This document shows, piece by piece, positions 21,588 to 32,285 of a stretch of DNA of 64,000 bases (the first letter of the stretch is position 1; every line of letters starts with the position of its first letter). This DNA comes from Bettongia penicillata ogilbyi (lineage: Eukaryota; Chordata; Mammalia; Diprotodontia; Potoroidae), in assembly GCA_023548195.1 (NCBI GenBank), contig JAJHZJ010000028.1:1320001-1384000 (forward strand), in the 5' to 3' direction. The position numbers and the translations under genes were made by a program. The notes below the pieces were generated by a model, which did not search any database, was not told the origin of the DNA, and saw only the letters and a list, made by a program, of their open reading frames with translations.

Positions 21588-22090
21588 CAATAAGCATTTT
21601 TGTTAAGTTGTTACTATGTGTCAAACGTTGTGCTAAGCTCAGGGAATTAAAATAGAAACAAAAAGAAAGACAGTCCTTGTCCTCAAGGAGCTTAAATTTT
21701 AATGAGGTAATAAAGCATATAAAAGAGAGCCTAAGGGGGGGTGGGTTGGAATGTACCCAAAGTATTATTGAGAAGAGTCAGCAGTGCAGGCTGGAGAGGA
21801 ATGAAGACATCTTTGGCCTGGATCTCCTCCTCAAATTAGAGGTCTTTAAGTAAAAAAATAAATAATCAGAAGGTAAATCCCCAGGGGTGGAAAGAACTTT
21901 CAATATGAGAAGCAATTCACCGATGGAGAGAGAAGAGGTCTCTATGGTGTAGTTGAGAAGGTCCTGTAAAGATGAGTCAGTGGTACAGCCTGAAGAAAAA
22001 TTGAAGACGTCTTACTGGCCAGGCTGTCAAAATATATCTCTAAAGCCTGATTGCCAGAAATTTTGAGATCCTACAAGGCCTTCACTGCCA
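21588..22090 (-). repeat. L2-type LINE 3' fragment
   Basis: Left end 'tcaataagcatttttgttaagttgttactatgtg...tgctaagctcaggg' and 'gtcctcaaggagcttaaa' match the complement of the L2-type terminus. The inner part (to about 22090) is less certain but resembles 59972-60415, including a 'ctcctcaaattagagg' block. Confidence 0.6.
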
Positions 22091-22799
22091 CATTAGCATT
22101 TTCAAGGCACACAACACACTTGCTATACTATATTGTAGCTGGTTACCTTACTTTGCTGTTAACCCTCCCAACTCTCAAAATATGGAGGGGATATTAGTGG
22201 ATGTGATTGTTGTTAATATCATTATTATTAAGATATAATTCTCATCTTTTTTGATGGGGTTCATATGAAAATGGTGCTGACACAAGTTACCCTCTTGATA
22301 TTATTCTTCCGTATTCAATATTCTGTGTGTAAATCAAATAACTTTTGGAGTAGAAGATAAGTTCACCCTCTATAGGCTCACTGAGAGCACTCACATTAAT
22401 ATTAAATATTAAATTATCATTAATTATTAATTACATTTATACAATCCTTTACGATTTGCTTTACAAACATCAGCTTATCTGATTTTAATTCAATGCAAGA
22501 AAGAACTTTCTTTAAAATTTCAGCTGTCCAAAAATGGCTCAGAGAACAGAAAGCATGGACACAGATTGGCCAGTAAGGAGGCTATTATAATAGAATAGAA
22601 AATGCTTACATTGTATTACTATACTGTAATAATGTATTAATTAATATTCTGTTTTAATAAGGCTAATCAAGAAAAGGAATGAAGTTAGTTTGACACCTCT
22701 TTTCCTTAATGAGCCTATGCTGCCTTCTAATGTTCTCTTCTTTTCTATATGTTCTCATTTAAATGTTCTGTCTCATAATTGGCTTTAAAATTTTGTCAG
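22091..22799. other. unassigned AT-rich sequence
   Basis: TAAT/TTAA-rich near 22395-22435. Nothing recognised. Confidence 0.4.
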
Positions 22800-23229
22800 T
22801 AGACTTCCGGGGGTGGAACTAATATGACAGAGTAGCAGCAGCTGAGCTCTCCCAATATTCTCCTTGAAACAACTTTAATGTAACACCTCAAATTAATCTG
22901 GAGCAACAGAGCAAAAAAAAAAGTTGGGGGAGACATTTTTCCAGTCTGAGACAATCCAGGAGGTAAAAAGGAGAGGACTGTGAATCTGGGATGAAGACTG
23001 GGTTAACATCAGCTCCTCAGATCACACCATCTTGGAATCACTGAAAACTTCCAAACCTACAAAAAGCCTGAAGCTTGCAAGAGTGACCCTCCTACCCTGG
23101 GAACAGACAAGTTAGCATAAAGTTCAGGTCTAGAAATAAACTGGAAAAATGGATAAACGATAACAAAAAATTCAACCATAAAAAGGTACTGCAATGACAA
23201 GGAAGATCTAGGAAGAAACTCAGAAGAAG

Positions 23230-24530
23230 ACAACAATATCAGAACAACTACACGCAAAGACTCAAGAGAAAAATGTAGATCCAATAGAACAAGACTCCAA
23301 CAAGAACTCCAGAAAGAGCTAAAAATATTATTTTAAAAGTGGAAAAAGGGTGGTGGAGGAAAAGGCAATTAATAACATGGCAAAAGAGGCATATAAAAAT
23401 ACTGAAGAAAATAACAAAAATGATCAAACTTTTTAAAAAAGCAGTACAAAACTTCACTGATGAAAATAATACCCTAAAAAGCAGAGTTTGCCAAATGAAA
23501 AAAAGAGGTACAAATGTAGACAACCTTGAGGGATTTGAAAGAGCCCCTGATCAAGAGTTCCCTTCCTCCAAGAGAGAATAATAGCTGACTTGAGAAGTTA
23601 AGTGATATATTGTTCTCAGGTGCTCTACTTGAATTCGGGTGTTGAAGTTCCAGGAGACAAGGTCCCTGCTATACAGGATAACATTCTGATAAAGAGGCCT
23701 TGAAGTCTCCCTTTCTACTTATCACAATCTGCTCTATTTCATGCTTCAATCGCTACCTTTATGGTTTTTTACTATTTAAGCATCCCAATCCCCTGATTTA
23801 TTGGCTCAATATGTCCAGAATAAACTCAGCTTGTTCAGATTGCTGTGTCCCACCTGCCTTTTCATCCTCACTCTGTGAGCCCTGTAACTGCCCCGGACCT
23901 GCTGGACCGTGCTGGCTGCAGCATACGAAAACTCACTGAAGAAAATAATTCTTTAAAATGAGAATTGGGCAAATGGAATCTAATGACTCCACAAGACATC
24001 AAGAAGAAATCAAAGTCAAAAGAAAGAAAAAAAAGATGAAAATGTGAAATATCTCATTGGAAAAACAGCTGACTTGGAAAATAGATTGAGAAGAGATCAT
24101 TTAAGTCTTATTAAACTGTCTGAAAGTCATGATCAAAAAACAAGCCTAGACATCATACTTCAATAAGTTATAAATGAAAACTTCTCTAATATCCTAGAAC
24201 CAGGGAGTGAAATAGAAATCAGAAGAATCCATCAATCACCTCCTCAAAGAAATATTAAAATGAAATATCCCAGAAATTTTGTGACCATATTCCAGAACTT
24301 CTAGGTCAAAGAGAAAACACTTCACTCAGTAAAAAAAAAAAAGTCATTCTAATACTGTAAAGCCATAGTAAGGATCACACAAGATTTAGTAGTTTTCACA
24401 TGAAAGGAGTAGAAAGTTTGAAATACTTTTTGGAAGGCAAAGAAGTTAAGATTATAATAAAGAATAATCTACCCAGAAAAATTGAGTATAATCCTTCAAG
24501 GGGGAAAAATGGATATTTAATGGAATAGAA
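23230..24530 (+). pseudogene. L1 ORF1 pseudogene (split by an LTR)
   Basis: Coiled-coil repeats homologous to the intact ORF1 at 11857-12879 are readable: 'acttcactgatgaaaataataccctaaa' before the LTR and 'actcactgaagaaaataattctttaaa' after it. The RRM part follows at about 24060-24330. Many stops. It ends at the same point as the intact copy ('ggaaaaatggatatttaatgg'), confirming the intact ORF1 length. Confidence 0.8.
23515..23923 (+). mobile_element. solo LTR of an endogenous retrovirus (409 bp)
   Basis: Starts TGTAGAC and ends GGCTGCAGCA, flanked by near-identical 6-bp duplications (tacaaa 23509-23514, tacgaa 23924-23929). Removing it rejoins the L1 ORF1 text. TATA-like 'tatttaag' lies at 23773-23780 and AATAAA at 23819-23824, followed by a C/G-rich U5 of about 80 bp. 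This layout fits a gammaretrovirus-like (class I) LTR in sense with the L1. No internal viral genes remain. Confidence 0.82.
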
Positions 24531-25482
24531 GATTTTCAAGCATTTCTAATGAAAATACCAGAGCTGAATAGAAAATTTTGATCATCAAATATAAGACTCA
24601 AAAGAAGCATAAAAAGGTAAACATGAAAGAGAAATCAGAAGGCACTCAATAATGTTAAAAGGTTTACATTCCTGTAAGGAGAGATAACACATGTAACTCT
24701 TAAGAACTTTATCATTATTAAGAAAGTTAGAAGGACTCTACATAGAAGGAAGTGTCAGAAGTTATGTGGGGATTATCTCCAAAAATGGATAGGAAAAAGA
24801 GGGATACAGTAAGAGATGGGGGAAGAAAGGAAGAATGGGGGAAACTATCTCACATAAAAGAGATATAAAATGAGAAGCTTGTTCAGTGAAGGGGGAAGTA
24901 GAGGGCCAGAAACACTTGAATTTCACTCTCATCTATCTATATAAACATACTCCAGTGGATATAGAAATTTATTTTATCCAAATAAGATGTAGTAGTGAAA
25001 GGGAATAAGAGAGGCAATAATAAAAAGTAAGGTGAATTAAGGGAGATGGGGGTCAGAAACAAAACAAACTTTTGAGAAGGGAAAGGGCAAAAAAAAAAGA
25101 GGAGGATAAACATATGAAAATAAGATGAGTGGAAATGCACACTGAACAATCATAACTGTGAAAGTAAATGGGATGAATTCACCCATAAAACAGAAACAGA
25201 TAAAAAAATGAATTAAAAACCAGAATCTAAAAATAGTATGTTTACAAGGAACACAGATGAAATAGAGACACACAAAGTTAAAATAAGGAACTGGAGAAGA
25301 GTCTATTACCCTTCAGATAAAGCAAAAAATGCAAAAAATGCAGGGGTAGCAATCACAATCTGACAAAACAAAAGCAAAAACAAACCTAATTAAAAGAGAT
25401 AAGCAGGAAAACTAAATCTTGTTAAAAGGCATTGTAGACAATGAAGTAATATCAATACTGAGTATTTAAGCATCAAATGGCA

Positions 25483-25577
25483 GAGAGAGAGAAAGAGGGA
25501 GACAGAGACAGAGAGAGACACAGATAGATACAGAGAGACAGAAAAACAGAGAGTGAGATAAAGAGAGAAAGAGATCT
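25483..25577. repeat. (GA)n-rich simple repeat
   Basis: GAGAGA/GACAGA purine tract directly at the broken end of the L1. Confidence 0.92.
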
Positions 25578-26125
25578 ATCAGCTTAGAGGTTTCCAAATA
25601 ATTTACTTCATGAATATTCAGTGATTACATTTTTAACATCAGGATAAATTTTAGGCTGTTTTTAAAGAAGAGAAATACTTTTAGGAATTTTAAGTTAAAA
25701 AATCTTTTGTAAAAAAAAACATTTTTGCATGGTTTTTAGAAGGCTTACTAAATTTTATTTGCAAAAGAAAAAAGTCAGCTCAGTAAAGCCTACCAACATG
25801 ATTGAATCTGAAAGTACATACAATATTCTGTTTCTGTAGCCTGCAGCCTCTCTTTACTAATGGAGGCAACTGTATTTCATTTTCTGTTTCCAAGGCTAGG
25901 ACTAAAGGTACTCCAAACCAGTTAATGAGAGAATAGCAATCTTTCGGTATTATTTTCATTTACATTCATTTTAATTATAGTAAATATTCTCCTTACTTCA
26001 TTCCATATCAGTTCATCAGTGTTTACCTAGGCTGCTCTGAAATCTATGATTAGGTTATTTCTAATATTTACCAAGGATGAATGACTTCTGTTCCAAATCA
26101 AAAGGTTTCCTCTCACTTCTTAGCT
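25578..26125. other. unassigned sequence
   Basis: High-complexity; nothing recognised. Confidence 0.4.
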
Positions 26126-27180
26126 TTCTTAATCTCTCAATAACTTTTGACACCATGGACCATTCTGTTCTCTTGGGTAGGCTTTCCTCTAGGGTTAGGG
26201 TTATGTTCCCACCTGGGGCTTCTCTTTGTTATGTCAGTCTATCTGAGTCTCTTTTTGTTGGATCTACATCCAGGCTATGCCCCACTCAGCAAGGATGGAT
26301 CTATCCCTCAAGACCTTTCTCCTCTTCCCTCTTAACTTCTCCCTTTATATTATTTTGCTTGTTAATCACAGGAATTCCCATAAATTCAGTGAATCCTCAG
26401 TACATGTAAACAATCTCTTGCCAAACCTTCTTATTTCTACCTACACAATATATCTTTTGTATATCCTTTTTCTCTATCCATTCAGTCATCACATTGGTGC
26501 AGGCCCTCTTCACCTCATCCCTAGTTGATTGTAAGAGTCTCCCCTTTTCTATTATCTCACTCCATTATAATCCATTCCACCCTCACCCACTGCAGTGATC
26601 TTTAGAAAATACGGTTCTGAACATAGTTTTGCCCTAGCCGAGGGGAGGGCAGGTTCCTCATCCATGCCCTAGTCCATAAATTCCAGAGCCTCCTACATGA
26701 AGTATTTAATACTGCCTGTGGCTTTAAAGTTTTTTATCATCTAGTCCTTCTCTAATATTCCAATTTTCTGATACTTTACTCCTCTCCAAGTCCAGAGTTT
26801 GGGGGTTTGTGTTCTTCCTCAAACACTGCTGTCCATGTCCCAACTCCATGCTTAGTTAATCTCTTGTTCCCTCTGTCTGAATTGTTTTCTCTCTTCACCT
26901 CTACCTCCTGGTTTTCACATCCTACAAGACTCACATTCTACCTTCTACAAAGTGCCCTTTTGTTGTGAGCCTTCCAAATCTCCTAACTGCCTTTCTTCTG
27001 AAATTGTTCTCCATCTATGCTCTAGAGATTTACTATGTATAATTAGTTCTTCACGTGGTATTTTCCAATTGAATGGGAATTCCTTGAAAAGAGGAAACTA
27101 TATTTTTGCCTTTCTTTGTATACCCAGACTTTAGCACAGGTACTAACAAATGATAAATTCTTCTTGACTATCTGAACATA
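26126..27180 (+). mobile_element. L2 LINE, reverse-transcriptase region to 3' tail
   Basis: The plus frame at 26110-26335 reads 'LSITFDTMDHSVLLGRLSS', the L2 RT block (FDTVDHSLLL). Downstream 'TQQGWIYPSRPFSSSL' covers the next RT block. Later text 'caaatctcctaactgcctttc' and 'gaatgggaattccttgaaaagagg...tagcacaggtactaacaaatg' follows L2 to its tail. Frameshifted and deleted; a deep fossil older than the L1s on each side. Confidence 0.8.
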
Positions 27181-27454
27181 ATATTACCTTTTTATTCACT
27201 TTCCAGGAATTGTTTGGGCAATCTCTGATCAAAAAGCATGCACTTTGTTTTCTGCCAGCAAAATTTGGTTGTATTTATACAACTGTTCTCTTGTCTTTGA
27301 TGAACCAGGAAGATATGTGCCTAGTAGTGGGATCAATGATTTAAAGGGCATGAAGTAATTCCAGGGGTTTTTTTTTTCATATCTGTCAGATCCTTTTTAG
27401 GTCCTCCAATAATATAAAGACAGTCCTTGGTTCCCTCCATGTGTTATCTTTTTC
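27181..27454. other. unassigned sequence
   Basis: Nothing recognised. Confidence 0.4.
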
Positions 27455-27605
27455 TTCTTCTCTTTTTTTAACCAATTTGGTTTGAAGTAAAAACCCAGTT
27501 GGTTTGATTGGCATTTCCCTTCTTAATCAGCATGTAGTGTACTTTTTCACAAAGCTGTTGATGGTATTTAATTCTTTTTTGGAAAACCATTTGCTTACAT
27601 TATAA
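27455..27605 (-). mobile_element. short old L1 fragment (3' part of ORF2)
   Basis: 'ttgattggcatttcccttcttaatcagcatg...ttcacaaagctgttgatgg...aaaaccatttgcttacat' is the complement of the L1 segment seen in sense at 30470-30600. Short and diverged. Confidence 0.5.
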
Positions 27606-28195
27606 TTGGATAATTCTCTACAGGAGGGGAAAGAAAGATGATTTTAAAGACCAAAATATTACCAGTTTTTCTTCATGCTTTATATGTTCTGAATAAGTGT
27701 GTTTATAAATGAGAGAACGAAGATAAAGAATTATCCAAACTGATATTGTTTTCTTCCTTTACGCTGTTTTGATTGATTCTCTTTATACACAAGTTGGTTG
27801 ATAATGTAGTTAAAATGATGTTTTTTTTCATTTAAAATGGCCTCTATTCTTCCTTTGGTTGTGAATTTGTCTCACAATCTTAAGACAGACTGTAATTGCC
27901 TTCTATTTCACATGATGTTTGAACAGTGCTTTCTTATATTAAGGGTTAGTTATGTCCCCAGATTTGATCCTGTTAAATTATATATGAAAGTATTTCAAAC
28001 CTTCTTTATGCTGAACTGCTTAACAGTTTTAGAACAAAGAATCCTTTCCCCACTCAATTGTGTATTGGTTTCCTTGCATAATGGACTTCAGGGTTCACTG
28101 GTTCTATCAAATTTTCTTGATTATCCAGTCACTTCCATTCATCTGTCTCTTTTTTCATTTCTTTTTTTAACTATGATTAAAGAGTTTTGATGAGC
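27606..28195. other. unassigned sequence with a 117-codon open frame
   Basis: The frame at 27837-28190 (plus) is hydrophobic and Phe/Leu-rich, typical of AT-rich noncoding DNA. No domain, signal peptide or family was recognised, so it is not called a gene. Confidence 0.4.
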
Positions 28196-31100
28196 AATAG
28201 GGAAATTTTATATGTCTTAAATGCATATGCACCAACAAAAGAAAGAAAGAGCAATTAAATGAACTTGCAACTAAGAAAAAGATTGGAGAATAAATTAAAA
28301 ATATCCAATCAAAAACTAAAGTGGACATCTTAAAAATCAAAGGAGAGATTAATAAAACTGAAAGTTAAAAAAGTGAACTAGGACATAAAACTAGAAGCTG
28401 ATTTTATTTTTAAAAAACCAATAAATTAGATATACATTGGTTAATTTGATTTTTAAAAAAAAAGAAAACCAAATTACCAACAACAAAAATAAAAAAGAAT
28501 GAATGTACGCCAATGAAGATAAAATTGAAGTGATTATTAGGAGTTATTTTGCCCAGTTATATGTCAGTAAAATTGAGAATATAACTGAAATGGATGAATA
28601 CTTACAAAATTATAAAATGCCCAGAATAACAGAGGAAATAGAACAAGTAACCCTATCTTAGAAAAAGAAATTGAACAAGCCATCAATGAGATCCCTAATA
28701 AAGGAATCACCAGAACCATGTAGATTTACAAGTTAATTCTACCAAATATTTAAGGAATAAATAATCAAATAATTTAATAAGAATAAATAATTTTAAAAAT
28801 TAAGGAGAGGTGTCTTACCAAGTTCTTTTTGTGACACAAATATCACTTTGATAACTAAACCAGGGAAAGTAAAAACATAAAGAAAACTACAAACCATTTC
28901 TCAAATGAATATTGATGCAAAAATTTAAAATAAAATGCCAGCAAGGAGATTAAAGCAACATATCACAAAGATCATAAAGCATGATTATAGGAGATATATT
29001 CCAGGAATGCAGGGCTGGTTCAATAATAGGAAAATAATAAGTATAATTGACTATATCAGTAACAAAACAAAAACATATGATTGTATACACGGAAGATGCT
29101 TTTGACAAAATATTATAGCCATTTCTATTAAAACACTAGAAAGTATATAAACAGTTTCTATCTAAAATCAAGAGCAAGCATTATCTGTAATGAGAATAAG
29201 GTGGAAGTTTTCCCAGTAAGATCAGAGGTGAAACAAGGATGTCCTTTATCACAGCTATTATTCAGTATTTTATTATAAATCCTAGTTATAGCCATAAGGT
29301 GATGAAAAATTATAGCAACAAGACAATAAAAAGCATGACATCATGCTTTGCAGTTATGATTGTATAACATAGAAACTCTAGAGAATCAACTAAAATTAGT
29401 TAAAATAACTAACAACTTTAGCAAAGTTGCAGGATAGAAAATAAAAGCACATAAATCACCCGTATTTCTATATATTATTAACAAAATTCTGCAGTACCTA
29501 ATAAAAAAGAGAAATTCCATTAAAAAAAAAATAGAAAATATTTTGGAGCCTACGTGCTAAGAAAACCCAGGGACCACATGAACACAGTTACAAAACACTT
29601 CACACAAATAAAGATAGTTCTAAACAATTAAGGAAATATTAATTCACAATGGATATGTCCAGTCATATAATAAAAATGACAATTCTATCTAAATTAATTT
29701 ATTTATTCATTGTGATCCTAATCAAAATACCAAAGAATTATTTTATAAAGTTAGAAAAAAGCAATTATAAAATTCATCTGAAAGGATAAAAGTTCAAAAA
29801 TATCAAGGGAATTGCTGAAAAAAAGACGTTAACGAAAGTGTGAAGGACTAACACTATCAGATGTCAGACTATATTACAAAACAGTAATCATGAAAACAAC
29901 CTGACACTGGCTCAAAAAATAGTGGTAGATTAGTTAAATAGATTAAGTACACAGAACTGAATAGCAAATTACCATAGTAATCTAGAGTTTTATAACCCTC
30001 AAAGATCCAAGATTTGGGGACAAAAATTCACCATTTGACAAAAATTACTGGCAAAAATGGAGAGTAGTTTGGCAGAATTTATGCTAGATCAACGTCTCAC
30101 CTCATTTACCAAAATAAGGTCATAATGGGTAAATTATTCAACCATAAAAGGTGATATCATAAGTTAGTTAGGAGAGTATTAAAAAATTTACCTGTCAGAT
30201 CTACAGATCAGGAAAGAGTTTATGACCAAATAAGAGATTAGAGAACATCACAGAAGTAAAATGGATAATTTTATTACCTGAAATTTAAAAAAAAAAGTTT
30301 TGCACAAACAAAACTAATGCAGCCAAAGTTAGAAGGAAGGCAAAAAATGAGGAGGGCATGGGAGAGATTTATAGCAGTTTTATCTTGTAAAAGCCTAATT
30401 TCTCATATATTTAAGGCATTGAGGTAAATTGATAAAAATAAGAGCCATACCCCAGTTGATAAATGGTCAAAGGTAACAAATAGTTTTCAGAAGAAGAAAT
30501 CAAAGCTTACAATAATCACATGAAAGAAATTTTCTAAATCAATATTAATTAGAGAAATACACATAAAACAGTTCTGAGGTTTCATCTCACAGTTATCAGA
30601 TTGGATAACATGATAGAAAAAGAAAATGATAAATATTGGAGGGGATGTGGAAAAATTACAACAAAAATTCGCTGTGGGTAGAGTTGTGAACTTGTTCAAA
30701 TATTCTGGAGAACAATTTTAAAATATGTCCTTGGACTATAAACTGTGATTACCGCCTTGAGACACCAATACCACTACAAAGTCTATATCCCATAGAAAAC
30801 AAAGAGAGGAAAAGACTTGTCTGTACAAAAATATTTAAATCTGCTCTTTTTGTGATGGCAAAGAATTGGAAATAAAGGAGATGCCCATCAATTAGAGACT
30901 GATTGAACAAGTAGTGGTATATGAATGTTAAGGATGATTTCAGAAAAACCTGGGTAGATTTAAATGAACTAATTCAAAGTGAAGTGATCAGAACCAAGAA
31001 AATATAGTACACAGTAACATCAATATTGTAATGCTGATAAATTGTGGAAGACTTAACTACTCCAGTGAATACAATTATCCAAGACAATCCCAAAGGATCC

Positions 31101-32285
31101 ATAATGAAATATGCTATCCACTTTCAGAGAAAAAGCTGATAAACTCTCAGTGCAGATTGAAACATACTTTTCCCCCACTTTTTTATGTTCCTTGCTTTTT
31201 ATTTTTTTCCTGTTTTGCAATGTGGCTAACACATGTAGCAGAAAACACCCCAGTATGCACAGTGGTGGGGGGGGCCCTGCTATCACAGGTTCTTAGATCT
31301 TCATTCATAAAAGGAAAACAACTTTCAAGGGGTTAACAATCACTTTAATCAAACATATTTATCATTCCTTTAATCAAGTACATATATCATTCAGTTAGTT
31401 CAGGGGAGTCAGCACCCTGAATTTCAAATAAAATACAGAGAAATCAAAAGATCCACAGACATGGCTTCCTCTGCCTGGATTCAATAGACAATTGGACCCC
31501 AACTTTCTGACCATAGTTATCAGATAGGGAAACATGGCATCTGGGTTCCCAAAGCCAGGGGAGCTTAGTCGCTTCCCAGAGTCCTCATCTGGTCAGACTT
31601 CCAGTCAGTATGCCCCAAACTAATCAATAGACATGGCCTCCTCTGCTTGACCATAATTCAACAGACACATAACAAAGAGGGATGCACAACATCTGGGTTC
31701 TCAAAGCAGGGGGGGAGGGTCCTTAGTGGATTCCCTCATCTGGCACTCAAACCTTCTTACCAAAAACTAAACCCCAAAGTAAAACCTCAGCTCAGAGTAT
31801 TTATACCTTTTTTAGAGGCAGAAGGCATCACAACCCTTGAGAACCAGTGCCTCATTAAAAAAAGGCTTGGTCCTTCCCACAAATCTTCCCTAATCAAACT
31901 TCCTTTAATGGGAAGTCCCATTAATGGATGGGGAAGATATTTAATTACATTAAAATAATTAACAATACAAATACATATACTGTTTCTAGTTAAAGAAACT
32001 CTTGTTTCTATACTTTATTCCTTGTAAAGACTCTTGATTGATAAAGGCAAGATTCAGTCAGAGGTACTTGATTATACTAAAACAAAAACACTGGAAGATC
32101 CTATTTTGATTGCCATTACAATACAGAAGTATGTTTTACATGACTTCACATGTATAATTAATGTCATATTGCTTACCTTCTCAATGGGTGGGGGAGGGAA
32201 ACGAGGGTGGAAGAGAATTTAGATCTCAAATTTAAATTAAAAAAAGAATGTTAAAAATAAACAAACTGGGAAAAATAATTTTTAC
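28196..32285 (+). mobile_element. decayed L1: ORF2 middle to 3' end, with nested LTR
   Basis: From about 28240 it follows marsupial L1 ORF2: 'gtggacatcttaaaaatcaaaggagagat', 'gaaatggatgaatacttacaaaa', 'aaagaaattgaacaagccatcaatga', RT motif text 'EVKQGCPLSQLL' at 29227-29262, then the C-terminal region to about 31130. The 3'UTR is split by an LTR at 31234-32120. The true L1 end is 32126-32285 ('catgacttcacatgtataatt...tctcaatgggtgggggagg...aaaagaatgttaaaaata'). Dozens of stops; no functional ORF2. Confidence 0.9.
31234..32120 (+). mobile_element. solo LTR of an endogenous retrovirus (887 bp)
   Basis: Ends TGTAGCAG...CATTACA (TGTA/TACA inverted), flanked by acaca (31229-31233) and ataca (32121-32125), a 5-bp duplication with one change. 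Deleting it restores the L1 3'UTR. A TATA-like 'gtatttatac' at 31798-31807 and ATTAAA at 31854 on the plus strand favour plus orientation, but this is weak. It carries a partial internal duplication (about 31457-31562 and 31629-31715) sharing 'agacatggcNtcctctgc' and 'catctgggttcNcaaagc'. No viral genes remain. Family not named. Confidence 0.75.

Larger units (their letters stand above)
22800..25482 (+). mobile_element. decayed L1: 5'UTR, ORF1, spacer and start of ORF2
   Basis: Begins 'acttccgggggtggaac', a worn L1 5' end (compare GGGGGCGGAGTCAAGATGG). ORF1 remnant about 23230-24530, interrupted by an LTR at 23515-23923. Spacer to about 25140. The ORF2 start at 25145-25480 reads roughly 'VKVNGMNSPIKQKQ', and 'LQGTQMK' corresponds to the L1 endonuclease LQETH block. 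Stops and frameshifts throughout. It ends in a GA-rich simple repeat inside the endonuclease domain, so most of ORF2 is missing from this copy. Confidence 0.88.

Noticed and set aside
27837..28190. 117-codon frame, longest outside repeats
   Set aside because: Hydrophobic Phe/Leu-rich composition typical of AT-rich noncoding DNA; no family, signal or neighbouring exon signals.
31234..32120. Whether a provirus with gag/pol/env is present
   Set aside because: Only a single LTR lies between the L1 halves. No retroviral protein motif or primer-binding site is seen, and the same is true at 23515-23923.
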